From: Micrasema longulum | Lineage: Eukaryota; Arthropoda; Insecta; Trichoptera; Brachycentridae | Direction of reading: 5' to 3' | Assembly (NCBI GenBank): GCA_022494885.1 | Contig: JAGVSM010000944.1 | Span: forward strand, 1 to 64,000 | Length of the DNA: 64,000 nt | Part shown: piece after piece, positions 11,565-25,700 of the stretch | Layout: each line of letters starts with the position of its first letter | Position numbering within the stretch: the stretch's first letter is position 1 | Translations under genes and position numbers: made by a program | Notes under the pieces: model-generated | Told to the model about the DNA's origin: nothing | Seen by the model: the letters and a program-made list of their open reading frames with translations, nothing else | Databases searched by the model: none

Positions 11565-12090
11565 AGGGAAGACACCTTTTCCAATTGAAACCAAATGTAA
11601 CAGAAAAGCCTTGGTTCTCCAAAGTGATTCTGAACAAATTTGAGACATCTTGACAGAATGCGCATTGGACATTGTTGTAATAGTTCTCATTTGTTTAGAA
11701 TCCATGTCCGGGACTCTGCCATGTGCAAATGTCAGCTTGAGGAAGAAGATCTAAATCATATTTTCTTTGGATACCCCATAAATGATTGTTATCCTGAGTT
11801 CCTATCTGACCTCTCCAAAATCAGCGTCCCATTCCCTACTAATATTTTAACTCTTTTGTCCCCACCCAATAAACATATATTAAAATTTTTATGTAAATAT
11901 GTAGTTATAAATGGTATTAAGTTGTAAATAAGTTATATATTATGTAAAGTTTATGTAATATTAAATACTAATACAAAAACTTGTATGTATAGTACTAACA
12001 CATGTGTAAATATTTAAATAAGTCAATCTCAAATTTGACACTGGCTAGAACACCCCAGTTACGGGGGAAAAAAGCCAATAAAAAAAATAA
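11565..12090 (+). mobile_element. Jockey-like non-LTR retrotransposon 3' end
   Basis: Codes for the C-terminal end of an RT polyprotein, including the cysteine/histidine block CKCQLEEEDLNHIFFGYP and a terminal VVINGIKL before the stop at about 11927; a frameshift lies near 11645. It is followed by a short 3' UTR with 'acactggctagaacacccca' and an A-rich tail. A second copy is on the opposite strand at 34620-34925. Confidence 0.75.
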
Positions 12091-12381
12091 ATTTGGTCAA
12101 TCACTGAACTTTCTCATTAAATGCTCTAAATTAAAAAAAAACATTTTTATCGAATTTTTCATAGCGTTGAACTTTATCATTGGGGCAACCATTTATTTGA
12201 CATTATTTATCTGATAATTCTAGGTTAGTTTAGAACCAATTATTTGCCCAAAATAGAGTGTGATGTTTTTTTTTTATTTCTCGGTGTCCAGGGAGATAAA
12301 GAATACAGTTCTGTTTGTGCAATAGATCCTGATGGCTGCTCTCTGGTTAAAATCCTAAGTAAATCGAGCAGAGATAAGTCC

Positions 12382-12636
12382 ACCTCATTGTGTAGTGTTG
12401 ACATGTTCGACTAAGATTCTCGAGGGCCTGGGTTCGATTCCTGGAAGGGTGGACGTGAAATATTGGTTTATAAGGTTTTTTGAACTCCAATATTTCATTA
12501 TTCCGCATCTCAAGCGTCGGACTGATCACCTTACCTTCATGTAACAGACAATCAAACTACGCCGCTTTTGGTTTACCAATGGAGTGCCCTATACTGGCTG
12601 TGGAAAGGGGATGATGATGACAATTAAAAAAAAAAT
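12382..12636 (+). repeat. tRNA-derived SINE (family A variant), plus strand
   Basis: tRNA-like head with B-box 'gggttcgattcctgg', a body with 'tgatcaccttaccttcatgt', and a 'gatgatgatga' plus A-rich tail. Related to the minus-strand family A copies. Confidence 0.75.
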
Positions 12637-12849
12637 GTGATTTGTTGTTTATCGTGGCACATTTCTTTTGTGGAATGTTTTTAATAAGGGGCTGTGCTTA
12701 TCGAGCCAAAATATTTAAGGCGACAGTTAGAATTTTTGATAAATCTATTTTTTATTATTTTATTTTTGTAATGTACATAATATATTTAAGTACCCACACA
12801 GAAAATTTCAAGTCAATCCGGCGATTATTTTCGAAGTTACATGCGTATT

Positions 12850-13500
12850 TGTAAAGACGTGTCAGAGCGTTTGAAGATAGGAGGCTGGAGCGGCAGCGCT
12901 TACCCGGATTCCGTTCCTTTTATTTACCTGCCTATTTAGAGCGCACGAGAGGGAAGAATGGTCCACAGATAACACCAACTCGAGTTATTAGAAGCTGCCG
13001 AAGGGGTGGAGGGTGTATTATATGGCACTGGAATAGACGACTCGATGTAAGTTGAATTTTTTTTTACTTTATGTAAAGCCCTTTTGAAACTTTAAACAAG
13101 TTTTTCTCAAAGCTGTGTTTTTAAAGTCGGTGACCAAGATTTCTTGGAAACAGCTGAACCGATCAGTCTCAAATTTTAACACAAGCTTTTTAAGTATATC
13201 TTTAAGTAATTTATCGAAGGTTTTTTCTCATTGATGAATATTTCTTTTTTTATAAACAATTTAATGCCAAAATTTTGGTGGAAAATCTTTTTTTTTTGAG
13301 AAGCCGCCATTTTGTCAAAAGAAAATATTTTGCTTTTTCTTTAGATTAATTACAAAATTATACATTACTTTAATGAAATCCATTTGGTTTTTTATTTTAG
13401 ATAATCCAGTCCAAAGATATCGTGGTCGCCGCAAGGGGCCTTTTTTGAGGAGCTCCTGGAGATCAGCTATAGCAGCTTTCAAAATTATTGTTTTCACAAA
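12850..13500. other. Unexplained stretch downstream of the coiled-coil/C2H2 gene
   Basis: Contains a less AT-rich block (12860-13045) and a short plus-strand frame at about 13401-13480 beginning right after a 'tttattttag' sequence and reading NPVQRYRGRRKGPF. A minus-strand AATAAA at 13396-13391 could end the neighbouring zinc-finger transcript. I could not assign the block to a gene or element. Confidence 0.3.
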
Positions 13501-13796
13501 TAAAAAATGTTGAAATATAGTTCATAGTTACCATAATATCTGTACAAATTTTTACATAATAAATTTTAAAGTCTTCTCAGGAAAAATTCTTGTAAAATCG
13601 CTATTTTCGGGCCTCCTGGCTGTATTTAACCCCTTAATAGAGGGAAGCATTCTTTAAAAATTTTGATAAAACACAAAAATAACAATATTCAATCAAATAT
13701 TTTTTTTATGGTGATAAACAAAGTTAACAAAATACATTCAGTCTTAAAAACATAAATAAGATCAAATTGAACTAAAAATTACATCACATAGAGTTA

Positions 13797-16700
13797 TTAT
13801 ACGCTGGGTACATTGTTATTAATATTTTTGGAGTCATCTGACAGTGAGGGGGGCTTGATTCGGGCAACTCTGTAATAAGAAACAATATTTATATTAAAAT
13901 AGATTAGATAAAAACATCTGTAATAATCAGTTGAAAAATTTTAATACAAGAATACAGTTCTGTGTGTGAAACGGAACCAGAACACGACTCGATAGCTGCC
14001 CTTGCGTAAAAGTCCCAAATAAGGAAATCAAGTGGAGATTAATCCGCAGCGTAGTGTAGCGGTTAGCGCGTTCGCCTACCATACTTGAGGTACCAGGGGT
14101 GGTATTCTGAACCTTCTCTACCCCCTAGAAAGTGATTAATTTACGGATTTTTATTTTTTGCATGCGTTTAAACTTTGCTTCATATCTGGCTACGCTGAAG
14201 ATTAAAAGTCAAATAAATACAAACACGTCAAATCGAACATGATGATTTTCATTATTGCGACCTTAAATTACCCAAAACACTTAATAAGGTTAAATTGACC
14301 AAACCGCATTTGTTTTTTATCAATTTTTTAAACAGTTTTATACATTTTTTTTTGACGTTTAATCATCTGTGTGGCCATTAGATGAAGCAAAGTGTCGTCG
14401 TATTTAAAAAATAAAATCCCCAAATTAACCACTCTCTAGGGGGTAGAGAAGATTCAGAATACCACCCCTAAATCATTTGAATAAATCCGTAGCACGTGAC
14501 AACAAAATAAATTATTTTAATTAAATTACAAATTTAAAAGCTTCAATTAAATTAACTTAACAATAGAATCACCATGTAAAGCGCCCTTGAGGTATTTTAT
14601 TACGAAAATGGCGCTATATAAGTTATCCACAATAAATAAAACCCCTGGGAAGGTTGGCATGAAATATTGAATAGAGTGGTTCTACAGTGCAATATTTCAT
14701 GTTTCTGGACTGGCACCTGGAGCGTTAGGATGATCACCTTAACTTTATTAGACAGAGGACCGATTACGCTGCATAAAGTGTGCTAATGAAGTGCTATATG
14801 CACCCTAGGGCACGGACAGGGGTATGATAAAAGTAATTGTAGGATATTGTAAGAGAGATGGAGAAAATTTTTGAGAAGGAAATAAGCTCTATAAATGCCT
14901 AGACTTTCTTTTCTTTAAAACGCTCTTCATCTCTGTTGTAATATTAAATTAGGTTTTATATTTTCAATAGTAAAAAAATCTGGTGACTCGCTAAATACTG
15001 TCTCAGTAATGCCTAACAGAATTAAATGGCTAGTATAAATGTCGAAGCTCACCTGCGGCATTTAGATGGAAGGGAAAAATGTACACGTTCGTGGCGCTTC
15101 TTGTGACAGTTGTGTCCAAATGTCGAGTCACAAAAACTGCAGGCGTACAATTGTTCTTTGGTGTGACTCCTAAAAGTGTAATAAAATATTTCAACTTTTT
15201 GATCGCAGTCTATTTTGTGCAATGTTTGCGAAAGTGAAGACCTTGTTTTAAAAATCTCAAATGTCACGAACCAACAATTTTTCAGGGGAGTGTTTAAACT
15301 GAATACCAAGATTTTACTGTTGTTTTCAGGTATTTTAACAAAATAAAATCATAGATATACTTTAAGTGCACTGCATAGAAATGAAATTTTTTATAAATAT
15401 TGTATTTGTGAATATTTAAATATTAATTAAAATGTTAGCGTGACATTTGCTGTTTTTAAACACTATTTGGACCTTCGTGGCTCGTAGTGCAAACTAAACA
15501 AAACAAAAATTAATATGAATAGTTGAAATAAAAAATAGCAGTTTTTCAAAAGCTTGTACAGTAGTTAGTTAACATGCTATAAACCTAAATAAAAGAATAT
15601 CTAGAACACCTTTGAACTATCAAACGATGGGTGATAATGGCGCTACATAGTGATAGAAATGCTAATTAAAGGATATTTTTGTTAATTCATACAAATTGAT
15701 GTGGACAATTGCAGTTTTCACAAAAACACCATATTTTTACATTGAACTTGAAGTAACTATGATTTTTTTATAGAAATATTTGGAAAGAACGATTGTATGG
15801 ACGTATAGAAAGAGAATAATAAAATTCAATAATACAGTTTCGGAAAATTTACGATATTTGATGTTTTTAGAATGAGATTTTGTACGAGGTATATTCAGAA
15901 AGTAAGTTCTGTAAGACAGGTTAAAATAAAACTGCCAACAAATGTTTAGACCTCGAACTATTTTTCTACATAACTCCTACCATTTTGTAGGCATTTGTCA
16001 TCTTCATAAAAGGGGACACCCACTTTGTTCGCTGTCGTGCAAATTTTAACAACTTTAATTGAACCGTCTCATCCATCTTCTTACCATTGAATCACTTATC
16101 ACATGTTCTATGTACAACTAACAGATCTGTTTATGAATGTGGACTGGTTTAATGTTCTTCACATTAAGGAAACAAATTACAGACCTCATCTCACAAGCGC
16201 TAGGATTCTCATTTTTACTAGGCATTTAAAACAAGCATGATGAAGCGTACGCAACCGTCAGCTAACTTATAATGGCGTCAATTCCTTTTTTATAGGTCAG
16301 GGTAAGTAACACGCATGTGCGAAACTACGATCGCAGCGCTGCGATGGCAAGAAACACAAACAGAACTTACTTTCTGGATATACGTATAGAAAAAATTCAA
16401 TTAGAACAAAAATAAATAGCCTGGATCACGGGCGGCTCCCGACTGAAGATACTCGCAGTGCGTATATTTTCATTTCGTAAACTTGTAAAAAGTTGACTTA
16501 CGGAAATAAAATAGCCAAAAAACAAATATCGATAAAATATTATTTCCAATGCAATAAACATTTTTTAAAATTCTGTTTAGCTTACTAATTTTATGCATTT
16601 ATTTCCTTTTGTAACTTGTATCCTTTTTAGAATTTTAACCTGCAAATGCTGATAGGGAGTTCAGTATCTTTACCCAATCAAATCTCCTTCCATATTAACC

Positions 16701-19700
16701 TTTTATTCCCGCATTCATAGTTTATTTCAATAGATCCCATTGAAAATGATAGATGGAGGTTTCACCGTATCGTATTTTAGTTTTTTTTTATGAATAAATA
16801 AAATAATTAAACTAAAGAGCAGAAAAATATTTACCGAATGTGTAAAGTGAGGTTATATTTCTTGAAGAATTTTCTTCCGCAGTCAGGATAGGTACAAAGG
16901 TGAGTCTTTTCTTTGAAATGCACATTTTTCATATGCTCGTTTACCTGAAATGAAAATTATAATAATATCATTATTAAGTTTGCCTAAGTTGTTTAATGTT
17001 TAATGCTGCATTAAACCAAATGTGTACACCCAAAGCACTTGGTTATAAATATATTAAAACAGAAAAAACTATACACATATTATAATATAAATTTTTAACA
17101 CGTTCACGGTTTTACCAGCTACAGCTGTCGATCTAAAAGGCATTGATGTAAATGGCTATAGCCTATGGGAAACTGGTCAGCAACAAAAGTGTTCAGGTAT
17201 GTTAGTCAAATAAGATCTACTTCAAACTATCAAGTACGGTCTAATCAGATGTGAAATTATAATACGTGTACGTATGAGTAGATGCTATGAGAAAAAAGTG
17301 TCCGCCTCAGAGTAATAATTCTCTAGAGAAGCCCTTAAGCTCTATATGGAATAGCATAGAACAAAAGCATTCCAAATTTTTGGTTTGGTTTTTAGTTTAA
17401 CAACAAACGTGTAATGGACGGTTTCAGTTTGCGCTCGCAATTCTCAATCCAAGTAGCTACGTCCCGCTGTATTGCTGTTATCTGTAGCTAACTTCGTGGT
17501 CAATAATCATAGAATGTTTTTTCTCCCTGTGGGCGACTCTATTAGGTTATTACTCTAAGGTGTCCGCTGAGTGGATCCTATGAGAAAAAAAGTGTCTGCT
17601 AACATTACAGCCAAAATATAGAAACCAAGAATTTTAACTGCAATTTTTTTTTAATGTGTTTTGACAGCTACAAGTTTAGAAAAACGAAATAAATGGTGAA
17701 TGGGGCACTGCACGGTACACCAATTGCAGTGTTTCTTGATCATTTTTGTTACATGAAGATAAGATGATCAGTCTTACTCTTCAGGTACCAGCCCAGGGAC
17801 TATGAAATATTATAGTGTAAAATTTGGCAGGCGCCGTGGCGCAGTTGGTAAGACAGTTAACTGTATAACTAGCGCCGCGGGTTCGATTCCCGCCAGTTGC
17901 AAGAAATAAATCCAAGAAAGATTTTTTCTCAATTGGTCTGGGTGTTGTGGTATATTTTTCATAATTTCCTTCCATATCCTATTTCCCACCTGCTGACAAG
18001 CCTCTAAAAGAGGCTTAGCGGGTTATTCCTTTAAAAAAAAAAAACACTCTTTAAAATAAATATTTCATATCAACCATGTCGGGAATCGAACCCGAGACCT
18101 CTTGCATGGTAGGCAAATGCGTTGACTATTACATCACGAGGCCGACAACTACACTAGAATAGGTTTTAATAATAATAATTAATTAATAAACTAATTTTAA
18201 TTTTTTTTTTTTATGTTGTCTTCTTTGGAATTTTATTATTTATTATTTATACTTTGTTTTACTGGATTGTTATTCTACTGCATCACATATATATATATAT
18301 TTGGATAATTTGTATAGCGCCGTTTTTGTGAAAATCACTTCAAGGGCGCTGTACAATAAATAAATATCCCACCACGTCTTGCAGCTACAGAGCGCATGGA
18401 CGGTTGGGATCCTTGTTCCTCGTCTCCAATTATGATATACAGGAGCCAGATTACAGCACGTCTTGCAGCTACAGAGCGCATAGACAATAAGAAATCTAGC
18501 CCCTATTTGCATTTTTTTATTTGACAATAAAGTTTAGAGATTTAGTGATATTTAAAAAAATTAAATAAAAAACAAATTTATAAAAATAGAAGTTAGATTA
18601 CACAACAAGTCTTGCAGCTACTGAGCGCATGGACGGTTGGAATTCTAGACCTCATTTACTAAATTATGATATTTGATAGTTGATAACATTTACCTATTGA
18701 AGCTAGATTACTAATCGTCTTGCAGCTACAAAGTGCATGGACGAGTGAAATTCTGGCACCTTAAAATTATCAATAAATTTACAAAAACAAACATTGAGCA
18801 TAATAGTAAATTTGTAAAGTGTTTGTGCTAAAAAGTAAACAATTAAAAACTAAACAGATAAAGCATTTCAACACTATGAATAACATAACAGATAAAAATA
18901 TCCGAAGATAGAATAGATTTTGGGTAGTCACTAGTCACTGTCGCAGTGTCGCACAAGTGCAAACACATGTTATTATAATTGAATTAATTTTACTATGTAC
19001 TTTTTATTGTTAATTAATATATATGGCTGAACACGGGCACAGCCTAAAAAGCCATAATAAATTCATGAATATTTATTTAGTTTTATTTATTTATTTACAT
19101 ACATAAGTTTATTGTACATTATTTGAGACATAAGTCCCAACTCCATGGAACTAAAAGTCCTGTGTTGAGATGGGACTAGCAATTAGTTGACACAGAAACA
19201 TGAGTATATCACGACAGATGGTTATGCCTCAAAAGAGTTGACTAAAAGGTTTTTTTTTAATCAATGTGAACGTGGATATAAAACAATAAATAAAAATGAA
19301 GTAAGGCTGCCATTTTGTAAGAAGACAAATACACAGAACTCGTTGGTGGACCGAGCTGTACAGTTATACTATAAGGAAATACCATTAGAAATAAGACAAC
19401 AAAAAAATATTATTTCATTTAAATGTAAGTTAAAAAAATATGTGTTTACCAGATAAGTTAGTTTTTCAAAAGTAATCTTATTCGAGTTGGCTTTATAGAA
19501 GTGTACGTATATTGTTTAGAAATATTAATAATTAGTACCTATATGTTTTAATTATAATTAGATATAAGTTAATATTAGGACATTCAACTATTATGTTTGT
19601 ACTATTTTAAGACTAAATAAAAAATAAAAAAATAGGATCAGAAATATAAAAAATATTTTTTTTTTAAATACATATATATGGCACATCAATATGGTAAACA

Positions 19701-22700
19701 GTAAACTCAAACATTCGAAAATCATTAAGGAGTTTCCTACTCAAATCCCTCCCACTAAGTAAAATCCAGTCCTTAACTCCTTTCTTGAAAATAGTTTTGT
19801 CCTCGAGAGCTCAATACGCTCTTCCAAAATATGTAAACGAGAGAAATTTTGAATGAATAAATAACACCATGAGGTGAAACTAGAATACATTTTAGTTTCA
19901 ACACACAGCAAAATATTTTTTAGTATTATACTGATATGACTCTTGGAAGTATAAGATTAAATACATGAATGAATAAGATAGTGAATATGTTTGAAACCTT
20001 CGAGGGATGTGCCAGGAGGACATCACACAGGGTACACTGAGTGGGCGGGTGGTGTTTGGCAGCCGTGTGTCGCACGAGACTAGATCTCCAAGAAAAGCCA
20101 TCTCCGCAAGTTTCACAAACGTGTTTTTTTTTCCGGAGGTTATGGGTAGCTGGAAAAATATTATTATCGTCCTTAAAATATAGCTTGATTAGATTGACAG
20201 TTGTCAGCGAAAGTGATGACATAACTTTGTAGTGACGTCTAAGGAGTGATTTATATTGACACACGACAAATCATTCGTATCTGACATATTAATTTATTTT
20301 TTTAACACAATGCTTGACATATAAATCAACATAAATACATAAAATCAGCTTTAAAATAAAATAAAAACTGAAATAAACCTAATTATTAACGACATTCTTA
20401 CAGGGTTACATAATTTTGCAAAAGTGTTAGAGATGGGACAAATTGATCAATTTATGATTGAATAAAAAAATAATTAATTTTATGTTGTTCATGAAAAAAA
20501 GTATAAATGTCTTATTTTTTGGTGAATAATCGTCTTAAACACACTTAGCTTGTTTTTGCATTTTTATACCAATTTTCAGAAACAGAGTTTCATGTTTGCA
20601 TGAAAAAACTGATAAAATCTATTTGATCGGTACATGATCAGTAATTTCCCATCACTAGTGACATTAGTTTGCCAGCTGTCATTTTAATCAAGGCAGATTT
20701 AAAGGACTATAGGTAATTGATACTTAATACGTTAAAAAAATATAAATTACACCGGAACCTCATATATAGGAACACACCAAAATACAAAATATGTTTGTAT
20801 GAGATATTTTAATTAATCGAAAAAAAAGTCTTCAATTGGCTCTCCTGTAAAGTTGCTACATGATACTTGGTAACTTTTACTTTTACAGAGACAATATCAT
20901 GTTTATGGCTAAAAAAATAATTCAATAAGTAGGGTAAACAGTTATATCAATTTGGTGCAACGGAGAGGGTAAACATTTTTGAGAAGGGAATATGAAAGTC
21001 TAGGCATTTACAGGGCTTATGACTTGTCATTGGCTGGTTTCTGTGGTCACTTTAAACACTGTGTAACATTCACCATTCTGCCTATGTTTAAACATCCGCA
21101 TTTCTTCAACTCTTTCATCTGTTGACTTTTGTGGAAAAAAAGGGTTGAAACCTTTATCAATGTGGGTGAGATTAATCTGACTGAATTATTTCACCTACTG
21201 GGCGACGCCTGAAAACACTTTTCCAATTTTTATACCAGTTAGTTTAATCAACAATGTTTTGAATACGTCCAAATGTTTGTAGATGGGCTGGATTTACTCT
21301 CTCTAAGGAGTAATTAAGATCTAAAGTTGTCGCAAAAAAGAGGCATCGATCAACATTTAGACATACTAAAACACATTGGCGGCCTCCGTGGTGTAGTGGT
21401 CAAGACGCTTGATTCACGCACGGAAGGTTCCGGGTTCGATTCCCGGTGAGAACACAAAAATTAAAACGTGATTTTTCTTAAGCCTGGGTGCTCTGTGATG
21501 TAATTCACTACTGTAATTAGGCCTCCTGGCTTGTTGTGGTGCAAAAAAAAAAAAATGTAAAAAAATGTAAATTCTCGAGTTCTATAAGACTTACAAAGAT
21601 GCGACGTGTAATTATCTCTCTTCATAAATATTTTTTTACATTTCTCGCATGTAAAAATCTTCTTTTGCACCGGATCTTTTACACTTCTTTCTTTTGAAGT
21701 TTCAACCTCGCGATCAACTTGCGCCGCGGAAGTGTCAATACTGTTGTCCTTATTATTGTCGTCGATAACTTCCTCGAGTTGTTGATCTCGCTCGAGCGTA
21801 ATACTGCCGGATTGCACGGTTTCGCAATCATTATCAAAAGTCGCATCTTCGACAAATATTAAAATGTCATTTGTTTGGGAACCCTCGATCAAAGCGTTAT
21901 TCAAAATTATGTTATCGTCTTTAGTGCACTGAATGGGTAGGAAAGAGGCGTTATCTACGGTTCTGTTTATGTCATTACAAAATATGGCGTTTTTTTCACC
22001 GTCATCGACATGGATACTCAGCGTCCCGTCGCTGAGAAGCTGTTTTAATCTGTCGGGATCCATGTCGCTATTGAGACTAATTATAAATGTGTCTTTATCA
22101 TCGGTAGCGAATAATTCCATACGATCTTCCTCCACAATTCTTATCAGTTCATCGGCTTGATCTCGGTCGTTGTACTGTGCCTAAAATAAAACAAATAACC
22201 CTGAATATGAGGCCCACTCGATACTACCAATAAATAATAAAACACTCGAGTGTAAAAAACTGTCTTAAATGTCTAGATTCAAAATACCTACCTGTTTTTA
22301 TTTTATCAGCACTGGGTTTTCCGTTCTGTGGTTAGATCCTCCTAAATAATATTGTAATTAAATAAAAAAGAAGATAAAAAATAAACTTGTAACACAGTTT
22401 GTCCATTCAAAATGATGAAAGATAAAGGAATATGAAAAAGTTTGATAGCAAAATGTCAGTAGATCTTAGAGGGTAGAACCATGCAAAAACATAGAAACTG
22501 AAGACAAATAAAAATTATAGATCATTTATCTTCAGATTGACTGAGATCACATTACAATTGTTTGAAATCGCCATCGCTCGCAACAGTAAACATTTAACGT
22601 TTCAAGCATATTTCACTGTCCTTTAAACAAAATGGAGACATTCTATAGAGAATGCACGTATAGACGTGCATGTTCATCATTTCGCGACTTCAAAACAACG

Positions 22701-25700
22701 AGGGTTCACGACAAACATTTTTTAACTTTTTCACATTTTAATGCAAAAAGCTTTTATTATTAACACTCTACGATGTGTGAAAATTTTAAGTCTGTAAAAT
22801 GTCTAATTTAGCTGACACGAATGCAACACGGTGTCAACTGACGACTGAACACTCTAATAATTCAAGACATCCAACATACTATTTCCGGGCAACAAAGTTC
22901 CAAGCTATACACATAGAATCTCGTTATCTGAATAAAACTGTCACTCGTAACAGCCCGTATAATATCTACGTTTCTCTATTTCTATCATTTGTGCTACTTT
23001 TTAACATATGTTATTAGTTTTGCGTAAGGAAATAGAATGATTTTAATTGTTTCATTCTTTCATCTATGGAAACGTATTAAGAACAGTTTTATCTACAAGA
23101 AGTTTTTTTAAAAAAACATTTATTTTGGATTTTGTTTCGGGAACTAATTTTTCCCAGCTATTGATGTTTACTTCACCTGATTGTCATTTTGCTTACATTT
23201 AATTTATTTTCAAACCGAGCGAACTTGGAATGATTCATGTGTTCCTCAAAATAAAAACAGTATAATCGCTTTTTGCGTACTTGACCTATTATAAAAATAT
23301 CCCCAATTAAAAAAAAAATTCAATGAAAAAGTCTATTCTCGGACATTCGGAAGTCCAAGAAGTCGACGACATTCACAGTAATTTTCAAAACACATATATT
23401 TTTTAAAAATTTTATATTATTTTAATAAAATATTTTTATAAATCAACCCAGTGATCAATTATGCTGTTTTATTACCCTCACACTTAAAAAGTATCGACAC
23501 AATTAAAAAAAACTGCTCATAATTCATGGATTGTATATGTATTTACTTTACTCTCCCCACACACAAAGTGGTCCAAAATTTGAAACAACACAATTCAAAG
23601 CGATGTTAGGCCCTCGTTCCAAAATAATACAAATCTCAGAGCAACAAAGTTCTTAGTGTAAAATCATGAATTAATTACTAAAAAAATTACTATGACAGCA
23701 TACATTATTTAACACAACAACAACAACAAAACATCACGCCGTTTCCTCGTAAGGGTAGGCAGAGAGGATAGAATGCCACATCAATTTATCTTTGCATACA
23801 GATCTGGGTTACTCTGCATTCATACATAAAGCGCCGATTATTCCGACTTTTGACATGTCCATCTTCAAGTATTTGTTGGATTTGGTCATGCCATGTCTTT
23901 CTCGGTCTTCCTCTGTTTCTGCATCCATCAACATTAGCATCGTAAATATTCTTAGCTGTTCTTTCGCTGTCCATTCGCTCTACATGTCCAAACCAGCGCA
24001 AAGCTCCTTTTTTGATTTTGTCGATAACGCTTGTCTCAGCCTTACATAATGTACTGATCTTAACATTTGTGCATCTATCGTGCATAGTTTTACCACACAT
24101 TCGCCTGAGAGATCGCATTTCGACATCATTCAGCCTACTTTCATCCCTGTTTTTCCAAGTCCATACTTTGCTCTCATACATCAGGGTCGGGACCGGGACT
24201 CCGTTGTGAACTGCTAATTTTGCCTCTTGGGACATTATATAATGTATTTATATAATCATTTAATACAAATGAAAAATTGGGGATAAAAAATCTTTGAAAT
24301 ATTTTCTAGAAAGAACTTTTTTTTTAATTTTGGAGGGCTATAACTTTGCTTATATGGCTGATGACTTGAACCCTTGTTGTTTTAAAGTCGCGATTTGGTT
24401 ATGAAATACATAATTGTTGTAGAGAACAGACTCCTTAACATTGAACGAAAGTGACTTTTGGGGGAATCTAACTACACAGTGAGATCAGAGTGTTGAAATG
24501 TAAAACATACATATTATAATTTGGAAGTAAAAACAGAAATTATGAGAAATTAATACCTGTACCTCAGAGGTAGACGGATGCAAATCCTAATGCTAAAAAT
24601 GTTCAAAAAAATCCTAAATAATGTACTTTCTCTAAGTGGTTTCTAATTATTTATAGCATTAATTTGTATTTTCAGTGTCTTGATACATTTATTCTTTCAT
24701 TATAATACTTACATTTCTTCAAAATCAATGGACATGATCATAAACTGGATACGAAAATCAAAATGACATTTCATCAAATTCCGGATTTGCATCCGTCTGC
24801 CTCCGAGGTACAGATTTACAGCTCAGTAGTCTCGGTTATCCGACCTACCGGGGCAATGCCCCTTTCCTTTACCCGACTGCGCGCATTATATTCGCGCGAC
24901 AGTCCTCAGTGCTTACGTAGCTCTTTCGCTGAGAGGACGTGTCGCCCATTGTTTCCTTGTTTGTTTATGTTACATGTACGTATTTGAAAAGTTTTCGATG
25001 TGCAAATAAAATTATGCAACACATTTTCAATGTCGTTTTTATCATTTTCCGTGTTCTTCGACCTTTTTGCTTATCCGACCTTGCCGCGGCCGGTTTAGGT
25101 CGGATAATCGAGACTCTACTGTATAAGAAATTGAACAAACCCATCTTAATAATACTTAAAGACAGCAGATTTTTTAAACATTATGTAACTCGGTAAAATT
25201 ACAATATTATACACACCTTTCGAAACAAACTAACGTAACTTTGAATCGGGCTGTGATCCTGTGGTTAGTGTTGCGGGGTTCGAACCTCACTCTACTCCAG
25301 CTTAATTAACATTTTCCAATAGTGAGTTAATTACTACCACTGCTACCAAAATTTAAATATTTGGGTAAATTGTGAAAACGCTAATATTTCTTTACAATAA
25401 AAAAAAAAATATTCACAATGTTTATTTAAACCTCTTTAGTTTAGAGTTTAAAGTCGACCGGTTTATACAAAAAAAGTCATACCACAAAGTGAAAACTGAT
25501 ATTTCTTATATTTTCTGGTATGTAATGAGTAAATAGAATATTAGATGTTGTGAAAGCGATGAAACCGGCCACTGGTTCTAAGTTTGTGGATTTTGCTTGT
25601 AATTTAGAGGTTCACCAGCAAGTGGGAAAGAGAAGATCCGGAAGGAAGTTATGAAAAATAGGCTACAACACCCGGACCAATTGAGAAAAAAAAACTTTCT

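Noticed and set aside
17826..17900. Possible functional tRNA gene
   Set aside because: A- and B-box are present, but the sequence continues into a SINE body with A tail and recurs truncated elsewhere; the same holds for 12382, 21378, 25248, 25740, 28780, 39000, 40500 and 40650.
18373..18742. CRISPR-like array
   Set aside because: Repeats are diverged, spacing is irregular and the setting is a eukaryotic intron; it is an interspersed minisatellite-like repeat.
22292..22353. Extra exon of the coiled-coil/C2H2 gene
   Set aside because: Flanked by splice-like signals, but all three frames contain stops, and exon 3 joins exon 4 in phase without it.
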